From: ZLKRG08 sp964565165
GTDB taxonomy: Bacteria > Actinomycetota > Actinomycetes > Nanopelagicales > Nanopelagicaceae
Direction: 5' to 3'
NCBI GenBank assembly: GCA_964565165.1
Contig: CAZMDJ010000046.1
Span: 1-9,206 of the forward strand
DNA length: 9,206 nucleotides
Shown here: positions 1 through 5,240 of the stretch, in pieces
Position numbering within the stretch: the first letter of the stretch is position 1
Layout: every line of letters starts with the position of its first letter
Program-made: the position numbers and the translations under genes
Notes under the pieces: generated by a model
Seen by the model: only the letters and a program-made list of their open reading frames with translations
What the model was told of the DNA's origin: nothing
Database searches by the model: none

Positions 1-62
1 CATACATAAAAAATACTTTTTAAATCAGACAAACGAAATAGGGATATCCCCAGTCTGGATAC

Positions 63-545
63 CTACTGTGTCCAATATTTCTTTATCAGACCTTTTATTT
101 TTCCTCGGCCATTAGAGTAAAAATTAAGTTCATAATATGGATAGGAATGCACACTAAATCCAAAAGAAGTTCTTTGGTTAATTCCAGGCAACGGGAAGTT
201 CTTAATTACATCAACTTCTGATTGAGCCAAGAACTTTATTAAACGTTCTCGATTCAAAAAGTAATTTGGGGCGAACCACATTCTTCTAACATCCGAATAG
301 ACATGCTCAGTTTCCATTTCGCGGGCCGCATAACAGAGCCTGCCAAGCTTTAATGTATATTCAATTTCACCGTTTGCAGCTTTTGAAGTGGAGCGTCCAT
401 TCTTACGCAACTCATCCAAAATGATGTTGTATTTATTGAGATTAGCTGTTTGTAGATGCAAATAAAGATTGCGCAAGTCATCCTCAACTAGGTATTCACC
501 TAGAGTCAGAATCTCTTCAAAGTCTTCCACGGGTCTATTCTGCAT
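63..545 (-). CDS. Hypothetical protein, 160 aa, downstream partner in a two-gene accessory operon
   Basis: I do not recognise this family. The product is 160 residues, with no signal peptide or membrane segment, so it is probably cytoplasmic. The N-terminal third is acidic and leucine-rich and likely helical. The C-terminal half is rich in Tyr, Phe, Asn and Arg and ends in a basic stretch (RGKIKGLIKK around residues 146-155). The start ATG lies inside the last codons of the upstream gene (11-base overlap), so the two are probably translationally coupled and co-transcribed. The plus strand opposite carries a 125-codon open frame (469-846), but the coupled minus-strand pair is the better reading. 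Base composition is AT-rich compared with the core genes to the right, which suggests accessory DNA. Confidence is good that it is a gene and nil on function. Confidence 0.6.
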   Translation of the reverse strand: MQNRPVEDFEEILTLGEYLVEDDLRNLYLHLQTANLNKYNIILDELRKNGRSTSKAANGEIEYTLKLGRLCYAAREMETEHVYSDVRRMWFAPNYFLNRERLIKFLAQSEVDVIKNFPLPGINQRTSFGFSVHSYPYYELNFYSNGRGKIKGLIKKYWTQ

Positions 546-1014
546 TAATTACGCAATCCACGTAAGTAGATTTTTCCGATTTCCCGGTTACCTTTTTAGT
601 TTTACCGTTTGCCAATTTAACCTCACCCGAAGCAACTCCAAAATATTTGATCGGGTGATGGCCAACGCAAGCACTCTTAAAATTATAGAAGTATGCAATC
701 TTGGGATTCTTAACATCTGCATAAACTTTTTCTTTAGGAATTTCCAAAAGTGCTCTAGTTGTACCGCTTTTAATCTCATATATGGTCATCGAAACCTCAG
801 AGTATTTCTGATTTCGTGTGCATTCTGTGCGAGCATTTATCTTTAAGTGATCTCCCATATTGTTGTTACGCGTGTATTTAGATTTGTGGGCATAGTCCAC
901 AAATAATTCACAATTACCGTTCCTGGCCTGCTTCAGACCAGTCACGAATCCGTTAAGGGCAACAAGTATCGCTAACGTGCCGGCCGAAATTTGAGTTTTA
1001 GTAGAACGCTTCAT
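535..1014 (-). CDS. Hypothetical secreted or membrane-anchored protein with four cysteines, 159 aa
   Basis: No family is recognised. Residues 1-7 are basic (MKRSTK), followed by a hydrophobic stretch at about residues 9-27, so the protein is either exported by the Sec route or held by an N-terminal anchor; no clear cleavage site or lipobox is seen. The mature part has exactly four cysteines (C35, C65, C116, C154), which could form two disulfides outside the cell, and is rich in Lys, Tyr and Asn with a beta-strand-like pattern. It overlaps the next gene by 11 bases and is probably the first gene of that operon. An 8-bp inverted repeat (1005-1026) places the start codon in a hairpin, a possible control point. 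A weak promoter-like pair (TTGGCA, 16 bases, TACCGA) lies upstream on the minus strand at 1071-1044. Pilin-like or inhibitor-like roles cannot be told apart from sequence alone. Confidence 0.65.
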   Translation of the reverse strand: MKRSTKTQISAGTLAILVALNGFVTGLKQARNGNCELFVDYAHKSKYTRNNNMGDHLKINARTECTRNQKYSEVSMTIYEIKSGTTRALLEIPKEKVYADVKNPKIAYFYNFKSACVGHHPIKYFGVASGEVKLANGKTKKVTGKSEKSTYVDCVINAE

Positions 1015-1026
1015 AAGAGAAGCGTT
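1005..1026 (-). promoter_or_regulatory. Hairpin or palindrome enclosing the start codon of the four-cysteine gene
   Basis: On the minus strand the arms AACGCTTC and GAAGCGTT (8 bp, perfect) flank a six-base loop, TCTTAT. The A and U of the AUG are the last two loop bases, and its G opens the 3' arm. In the mRNA this would partly hide the start codon; in DNA it could be an operator. The inverted repeat is seen directly; its regulatory role is inference. Confidence 0.4.
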
Positions 1027-1043
1027 TCAAAAGGTGCAGACAA

Positions 1044-1071
1044 TCGGTATCGGGTTATCCCCAGATGCCAA
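1044..1071 (-). promoter_or_regulatory. Weak candidate promoter for the 1014-to-63 gene pair
   Basis: Reading the minus strand, TTGGCA (1071-1066) and TACCGA (1049-1044) are separated by 16 bases, about 30 bases before the start codon. The -35 is close to consensus and the -10 is poor. It is offered only as the best candidate in this 107-base divergent spacer; no convincing promoter was found for the plus-strand gene at 1122. Confidence 0.25.
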
Positions 1072-1121
1072 GAACTTGAAATGCGCAACGAGCTGTCGGT
1101 GCTTTGAAATAAAGTTCAAAC

Positions 1122-1574
1122 ATGATTCAAGGAAGATTTAACAAGGGCTATGCCTTTATGAAGCCAGTACGGTTCTCACTTCCATTTAGGTACATAAAAA
1201 TCATCTCATTCGCAATGATGTTTCTTTCAGTACCTAAAAACCTTCTTTTTGGTCGCTTCCTACATTCAAATTTCCGAATTCATATTCTCGACATGTTCAT
1301 CAAGACAACAGAAATCGATCCTTTCGATGACACCAAGAATCGATACACAGTTGTTCAATATAAATATGATGAAAAGCGAAAACAGATTGTGCCCACACGG
1401 ATCAGCGCTTCAACGACTCTGAAAGGTGCTCAGCAACTCGCTAAATCCCATAGAGAAGTTTCAGGTTTACCGATTCTCGACTACAAAGAAATGCATAAGG
1501 AATACATTGTCATCCGCTATTACAGCGCCAACGAAGATTTAGAGCGCTCTGTGATGAGACACCATTTCAGGTAA
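1122..1574 (+). CDS. Hypothetical orphan protein, 150 aa or shorter (93 aa from an internal ATG)
   Basis: No family is recognised. From ATG 1122 the product has 150 residues; the first 57 are basic and hydrophobic (a possible poor membrane segment at about residues 24-38). From the ATG at 1293 (residue 58) a 93-residue soluble protein would result, beginning MFIKTTEID and looking like one compact alpha/beta domain (VVQYKYDE strand, then an ISASTTLKGAQQLAKSHRE helix). No start has a convincing ribosome-binding site, so the start is uncertain. The protein-like region is the part after residue 58. The stop lies only 22 bases before the distal copy of the tRNA-Ser 3' end, so the gene sits just outside the bracketed 1.65 kb segment. 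It is divergent from the minus-strand pair on its left. Confidence 0.5.
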   Translation: MIQGRFNKGYAFMKPVRFSLPFRYIKIISFAMMFLSVPKNLLFGRFLHSNFRIHILDMFIKTTEIDPFDDTKNRYTVVQYKYDEKRKQIVPTRISASTTLKGAQQLAKSHREVSGLPILDYKEMHKEYIVIRYYSANEDLERSVMRHHFR

Positions 1575-1596
1575 TTTCACGATAGCTCGGGGTATG

Positions 1597-1614
1597 GCGG
1601 AGGATGAGGGATTT
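1597..1614. repeat. Distal copy of the tRNA-Ser 3' end (candidate att site)
   Basis: GCGGAGGATGAGGGATTT here is identical over 18 bases to 3244-3261, which covers the last 17 bases of the tRNA-Ser gene (T-stem 3' strand, acceptor 3' strand, discriminator) plus one flanking base. The remaining tRNA is absent. An exact 18-bp match is very unlikely by chance in 9 kb. A duplicated tRNA 3' end is the known footprint of tyrosine-recombinase integration. Short inverted repeats (GCGGA 1597-1601 with TCCGC 1616-1620; GGGAT 1608-1612 with ATCCC 1624-1628) overlap it. Confidence 0.75.
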
Positions 1615-1637
1615 ATCCGCTCCATCCCGGGTAATTC

Positions 1638-1658
1638 CCCGTTTTTTAGGTAAACGGG
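1638..1658. terminator. Seven-bp stem-loop between convergent genes, possible bidirectional terminator
   Basis: CCCGTTT (1638-1644) and AAACGGG (1652-1658) form a perfect 7-bp stem with a 7-base loop. It lies between the stop of the plus-strand gene (1574) and the stop of the minus-strand propeller gene (1709), where a shared terminator would be expected. Neither strand has a U-tract directly after the stem, so intrinsic termination would be weak. Because it is close to the candidate att site, it could instead belong to that site. Confidence 0.35.
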
Positions 1659-1708
1659 TCATAAATGAGAACTTAGCATTTAGGCACCCAAAAAGCAGCG
1701 TCAAATTT

Positions 1709-3091
1709 CTATTTCCTTTTATATCCAGGTGGACATTTAGGGTTAACAGCAGAGACCTTTTTAATTAATTTGCCTTTCACACACGTAATCGTTATTTTTT
1801 TCGGGATTGAGGAAACTGAAGGTTTTGGTGTTGGTTTTGGCGAAGCAGTTGCACTTCCCCCACTAGGTTTATTGATTGAATAGTCAGGTGGACATTTAGC
1901 ATTTGTGCCAGTAATTATCATTACCTGTATTGCATCTTTCAATTTCGGATCTGCATAACATGTTATGGAATTGCCGTTCGAAGCAGCGCCTTGTTGCGAT
2001 GAACTTTTGCCATCGAATGGCCCATAAGGATTTTCTGAATAATCTTTAGGGCACACTGGATCGTCTGCTGCGATTTCGATAGTTGCAGCGATTGAGGTGA
2101 TGGCGGGATTTCGATAACACTTAATTTTCTTCAATTTGGTTTGATTTGAATAATCAATAGCCCCAGGAACTCCAACGTGAATCGTAGACCCCTCAGCTGG
2201 AGTATGCCGACCAAAGTAAAGGAACTGGTTCCCATTTTTCGTTTTCAAGTAACTGACTTCATTTCCAAGAATTCCTGTTGTATGGGAAGATGTAAAAGTT
2301 AATCCATCTTGAGAGTCTGCAATGTATATTTCCGATTCCAAACCAGGAGATATTGAATCAAAGGCAATAGATACGGAAGCGCCAGATACGCTTATTAAGG
2401 TTGGATGATCAGCATCTTTACCAAAAAAACTGTCTGGTCCAATTCGTCGACCTGATTCTGGCGTCCAATTAATTAAATCAGAAGATGTTGCACTAAAAAT
2501 CGCTCGGTAAGCACCTGGCATACTCGCACCATTGATTATTGGCCCACCGGGCACTTGCTGCCTGCAGTACATCCTGTATTTATTACCTTCTATTGGAACG
2601 ATCGCAGTGCAAACTGGAAAAAATCCTGAACCTACAATGGGGTTAACAAAAGTGTTAACAGCGATTCTCTCTCCAGATTCGGCCGTAAAATTTAATCCAT
2701 CGCTACTAAATGCGCTTTTAATACCCATTGCTGTGTAGTACATACGGTAACCACCTGTTGGTAACGCATACACAAATGGAGAACCAGCGCTTTCCATTCT
2801 TATTCCCGGTTCAACTTTAAAATTTATTCCATCGCTGGAAATTGCACTTGCAACTCTTCCAGCCTTGCTTGGGTCATCCATCCATCCAAAATAGAGGCGA
2901 ATTCTGCCGTCAGGTAATTCGATAGAAGTAACATCTGCAGTTCCGTAATTATCTCCAGCTGGTTGTGAAACATCGCTAGGACCGAGAATTCGACCCTTAC
3001 TAGCAAAGTTGAGATCATTTGCGTGTGCAAAAGGAAGGAACTGCGAACACAAGATAATTGAAAAAGTCATTGCCAAAAATGGACGCTTCAT
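1709..3091 (-). CDS. Secreted beta-propeller-like protein with three C-terminal Cys-Pro repeats, 460 aa
   Basis: A Sec signal peptide is clear: basic MKR, a hydrophobic core, and a likely AHA cleavage site at residues 22-24. Residues about 30-310 carry four blade-like repeats with the motif S-S/Q-D-G/L-x-N/T-F/W (S85-F91, S129-F135, S203-W209, S260-F266) and neighbouring aromatic strands (RIRLYFGW, YRMYYTA, KYRMYC, QFLYFG). This pattern is typical of five-bladed propellers related to glycoside hydrolase families 32, 43 and 62, but I cannot place the catalytic acids with confidence, so an enzyme activity is not claimed; sugar binding is an alternative. Residues 323-460 hold three repeats with cysteines at 325/347, 378/400 and 437/453, each second Cys followed by Pro and a Tyr (CPKDY, CPPDY, CPPGY). 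A Pro/Ser linker (about 406-430) precedes the last, which ends in a basic tail. It is the only gene between the two tRNA-end repeats. Confidence 0.85.
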   Translation of the reverse strand: MKRPFLAMTFSIILCSQFLPFAHANDLNFASKGRILGPSDVSQPAGDNYGTADVTSIELPDGRIRLYFGWMDDPSKAGRVASAISSDGINFKVEPGIRMESAGSPFVYALPTGGYRMYYTAMGIKSAFSSDGLNFTAESGERIAVNTFVNPIVGSGFFPVCTAIVPIEGNKYRMYCRQQVPGGPIINGASMPGAYRAIFSATSSDLINWTPESGRRIGPDSFFGKDADHPTLISVSGASVSIAFDSISPGLESEIYIADSQDGLTFTSSHTTGILGNEVSYLKTKNGNQFLYFGRHTPAEGSTIHVGVPGAIDYSNQTKLKKIKCYRNPAITSIAATIEIAADDPVCPKDYSENPYGPFDGKSSSQQGAASNGNSITCYADPKLKDAIQVMIITGTNAKCPPDYSINKPSGGSATASPKPTPKPSVSSIPKKITITCVKGKLIKKVSAVNPKCPPGYKRK

Positions 3092-3176
3092 AAGATGGCC
3101 TTTGATTAACGGGATAAAAAATTACCGCTCTATATTCCGGCAGTCATTAGGAGGCTATAAGGGGAAACACTCAATT

Positions 3177-3186
3177 GCGGAGGATG
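3177..3186. repeat. Partial third copy of the tRNA-Ser 3' end
   Basis: GCGGAGGATG repeats the first 10 bases of the 18-bp repeat, in the same orientation, 67 bases from the intact copy. On the minus strand it reads CATCCTCCGC, the acceptor 3' strand plus discriminator. It may be a leftover of an earlier integration. Ten bases is short enough that chance cannot be excluded. Confidence 0.35.
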
Positions 3187-3243
3187 TCCAAAGGCAATGA
3201 CTCCATGTATGCGTGATCAGTTCCAGCAAAACCAAGAAAGAGA

Positions 3244-3261
3244 GCGGAGGATGAGGGATTT
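3244..3261. repeat. Proximal copy of the 18-bp repeat, inside tRNA-Ser (candidate att site)
   Basis: This is the partner of 1597-1614. It covers the tRNA 3' end, so the gene stays intact after an insertion that restores these bases. The two copies lie 1647 bp apart in direct orientation and bracket the secreted propeller gene. Confidence 0.75.
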
Positions 3262-3329
3262 GAACCCTCGATAGGTTTCCCTATACACGCTTTCCAAGCG
3301 TGCGCACTCGGCCGCTATGCGAATCCTCC
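3245..3329 (-). tRNA. tRNA-Ser (anticodon GGA)
   Basis: The minus strand folds into a complete class II tRNA. Acceptor strands are GGAGGAT (from 3329) and ATCCTCC (ending 3246), with discriminator G at 3245. The anticodon arm is CACGC-TTGGAAA-GCGTG with anticodon GGA. The long variable arm is TAGG-GAAA-CCTA, diagnostic of Ser, and the T arm is GAGGG-TTCAAAT-CCCTC. The total is 85 bases, and CCA is not encoded. It reads UCC and UCU codons. Its 3' end is duplicated at 1597-1614, making it a probable integration target. It diverges from the SRP RNA gene. Confidence 0.97.
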
Positions 3330-3332
3330 AGC

Positions 3333-3346
3333 GTCGAATAATCGAC
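3333..3346. repeat. 14-base palindrome in the tRNA-Ser/ffs divergent spacer
   Basis: GTCGA and TCGAC flank ATAA, giving a short dyad just upstream of the tRNA 5' end and about 27 bases before the ffs -10 box. It may be an operator or part of the tRNA leader. The dyad is seen directly; the role is unknown. Confidence 0.25.
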
Positions 3347-3372
3347 AAGGTGAATGTTATCGGCGCACAAAC

Positions 3373-3378
3373 TATGAT
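3373..3378 (+). promoter_or_regulatory. -10 box of the SRP RNA promoter
   Basis: TATGAT, one base from the TATAAT consensus, lies about 8 bases before the predicted 5' end of the SRP RNA (3385-3387), the expected spacing. No good -35 hexamer is seen at 16-18 bases upstream, as is common for actinobacterial promoters. Confidence 0.55.
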
Positions 3379-3384
3379 TCCGAC

Positions 3385-3476
3385 CAGATCCTCCGCGCGA
3401 CGACATCGCGCTGAACTCCCCCAGGGCAGGAATGCAGCAAGGGTAGGTGTGCTCTGGCGGGTGTGCGGAGGGTCCT
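3385..3476 (+). ncRNA. ffs: Signal recognition particle RNA, small bacterial type (4.5S)
   Basis: This RNA is the scaffold of the signal recognition particle; with Ffh it targets membrane and secreted proteins to the Sec translocon. The ends pair over 10 bp (3387-3396 with 3465-3474, one G-U). Nested inside are CCCCCAG (3418-3424) pairing with CTGGCGGG (3454-3461, one bulge) and the apical GGAA tetraloop at 3429-3432, closed by GCA/TGC, followed by the conserved GCAGCAAGGG asymmetric-loop segment. The size of about 90 nt fits the short form without an Alu domain. An ffs next to dnaX and a tRNA-Ser is a common actinobacterial arrangement. Boundaries are estimated from pairing and are good to a few bases. 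Confidence 0.92.
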
Positions 3477-3501
3477 TTACATAAAAACGACTTATGTGAA
3501 G
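3475..3501 (+). terminator. Stem-loop directly after ffs, candidate 3' end or dnaX leader structure
   Basis: CTTTACATAA (3475-3484) pairs with TTATGTGAAG (3492-3501) over 10 bp with one G-U, with a 7-base loop. It begins at the last base of the SRP RNA. No U-tract follows, so it may act in RNA processing or as a dnaX leader rather than as a textbook intrinsic terminator. Confidence 0.4.
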
Positions 3502-3545
3502 ACAAGTAGGTAACTCGAATAGTTTGAGATGAGATGAGGATTTAA

Positions 3546-5240
3546 ATGTCACTTGCCCTTTATCGCAAGTACCGCCCATCTACATTCTCAGAGGTTGTCG
3601 GCCAAGAACAAGTAACCGAACCGCTAATGAATGCGCTAACAAATGATCGCATTCATCATGCATATTTATTTTCAGGTCCACGTGGTTGCGGAAAGACATC
3701 CAGCGCTCGCATTATGGCGCGCAGTCTTAACTGCGAAAAAGGTCCAACTCCGAATCCATGCGGCGAATGCCAATCATGTAAAGATTTAGTAGCGAACGGA
3801 CCAGGTTCATTAGATGTTATCGAACTAGATGCAGCTACACATGGTTTAGTTGATGATGCGCGCGATTTACGCGATAAAGCATTCTTCGCACCAGTTAATT
3901 CAAAGTACAAGATTTATATTATTGACGAAGCGCATCAGCTCGGACCAGGTGCTGCAAATGCGTTACTTAAAGTTGTAGAAGAACCACCTCCGCACGTAAT
4001 TTTTATATTTGCAACAACCGAACCAGATAAGTTAATTGCAACTATCCGCTCGCGTACACATCACTATCCATTCCGTTTAGTTCCTCCTGGAGTATTAGGC
4101 GAGTTATTAGAAAAGATTTGTAAAGCAGAAGGTGTAAAAGTTGCTAAAGGGGTAATCCCATTAGTAGTTCGTTCATCTGGCGGATCTGTTCGTGATGCGC
4201 AATCTGTATTGGGACAACTACTTGCAGGCGCAGGTAAAGATGGCGTTACTTATGAAATTGCGGTGCAGCTTCTTGGCTATACAGATGGCGCATTACTGGA
4301 TGATGCAATTGATGCGCTCGCAGCTCGTGATGGCGCAACGCTATTTACGACGATAGACCGAGTGATTGAAAGCGGACATGATCCACGTCGATTCGCAACT
4401 GATTTATTAGAACGCTTACGCGATTTAATGATTGTTGATGCGCTAGGAGAAACCAACCCAGCTGCAATCTTGCGCGAAATTCCTGATGATCAATTAGAAC
4501 GTATGCGCACTCAAGCAAAACATATTGGTAGCGCAGGGTTATCTCGCTCTGCAGATATCGCTGCAGAAGGTTTAACTCAGATGCGCGGCGCGACTGCACC
4601 ACGATTGATGCTGGAATTGATTGTGGCGCGCATGCTTTTGCCTATAGGCGACGGATCCGAATCAGGAATGCTTGCACGTATAGAGCGACTAGAACGCGCG
4701 GAGTCAATTTCCGTTCCTGTCCCAGCTAAGAAGCAAGCAGCACCAATGGCAGAGGTTCCGCAGAAAGTTGCGAACGAGAGCAAGCCGTCGGTTGAAACGC
4801 AAAATAAAGAAGAACCAAAAAAGAGCGCTCCTGTTGCAGCGACGCATACTTTCGATATTGCGGGGCTGCGTCGACTATGGCCAGATGTGATTGAAGATGT
4901 AAAGAAGAAGCGTCGTTTAACTTGGTCGCTACTTAGTTCAAGTGCGCAAATCATTGCGGTCGATGAGAAGATGATTACGATCGGAATTGTTAATGCCGGT
5001 GCGCGGGATTCATTTACAAGGTCTAACTCAGATGAAATCTTGCGCCAAGCATTTATAGATGTAGTCGGAATAGATCGAAAAATTGAAGCGATTGTTGATC
5101 CATCAGTTGATGGCACGCCGCAATCAAAAGCGGCGCCAACAAAAGGTGAATCGCTAGATGATGCACCTGCGCCATCTGGATTATCACTTCTTGCATCAGA
5201 ACTTGGTGCAGAGGTGATCAAAGTGGAAGAGCACGAATAA
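3546..5240 (+). CDS. dnaX: DNA polymerase III subunit gamma/tau
   Basis: This is the ATPase of the clamp-loader complex, which opens the beta clamp, loads it at primed sites and (as tau) links polymerase cores. AAA+ features are clear: Walker A GPRGCGKT at residues 44-51, zinc-binding Cys63, Cys72, Cys75 and Cys78, Walker B IIDEAH at 125-130, sensor 1 TTEPDKL at 157-163, and SRT at 169-171 in the arginine-finger position. Domains II-III run to about residue 370. A Pro/Ala/Lys linker follows (about 388-430), then a conserved C-terminal domain (about 434-515) and a short acidic tail. Start ATG 3546 is preceded by a GAGG site 8-12 bases upstream and begins with the usual MSLALYRKYRP. The stop overlaps the recR start by one base. 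A slippery A-AAA-AAG lies in frame at 4817-4823, so a shorter gamma form is possible. Confidence 0.97.
   Translation: MSLALYRKYRPSTFSEVVGQEQVTEPLMNALTNDRIHHAYLFSGPRGCGKTSSARIMARSLNCEKGPTPNPCGECQSCKDLVANGPGSLDVIELDAATHGLVDDARDLRDKAFFAPVNSKYKIYIIDEAHQLGPGAANALLKVVEEPPPHVIFIFATTEPDKLIATIRSRTHHYPFRLVPPGVLGELLEKICKAEGVKVAKGVIPLVVRSSGGSVRDAQSVLGQLLAGAGKDGVTYEIAVQLLGYTDGALLDDAIDALAARDGATLFTTIDRVIESGHDPRRFATDLLERLRDLMIVDALGETNPAAILREIPDDQLERMRTQAKHIGSAGLSRSADIAAEGLTQMRGATAPRLMLELIVARMLLPIGDGSESGMLARIERLERAESISVPVPAKKQAAPMAEVPQKVANESKPSVETQNKEEPKKSAPVAATHTFDIAGLRRLWPDVIEDVKKKRRLTWSLLSSSAQIIAVDEKMITIGIVNAGARDSFTRSNSDEILRQAFIDVVGIDRKIEAIVDPSVDGTPQSKAAPTKGESLDDAPAPSGLSLLASELGAEVIKVEEHE
4817..4823 (+). 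promoter_or_regulatory. Candidate -1 ribosomal frameshift heptamer in dnaX
   Basis: The heptamer A AAA AAG sits in the frame (CCA AAA AAG AGC, codons 424-427) used by the known E. coli dnaX site. A -1 slip would add 23 codons and stop at TGA 4892-4894, giving about 449 residues and removing the C-terminal domain, as in E. coli gamma. A 7-bp stem, CGACGCA/TGCGTCG (4840-4846 with 4867-4873), lies downstream, but 16 bases away rather than the usual 5-8, and the upstream Shine-Dalgarno-like stimulator is weak. The sequence is seen directly; function is inference. Confidence 0.35.

Noticed and set aside
41..50. Palindrome GGGATATCCC, with a similar ATCCCCAG context again near 1057
   Set aside because: It is a loop-free 10-base palindrome with no spacing pattern or second clear copy; too short to call an operator or terminator.
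469..846. Plus-strand open frame of 125 codons
   Set aside because: It lies antisense to two minus-strand frames that overlap in a coupled fashion and have a plausible signal peptide; the plus-strand product is low-complexity and lacks a ribosome-binding site.
3217..3579. Minus-strand open frame of 120 codons
   Set aside because: It runs through the tRNA-Ser and SRP RNA genes and the dnaX start, which are firmly identified, so it is a chance open frame.
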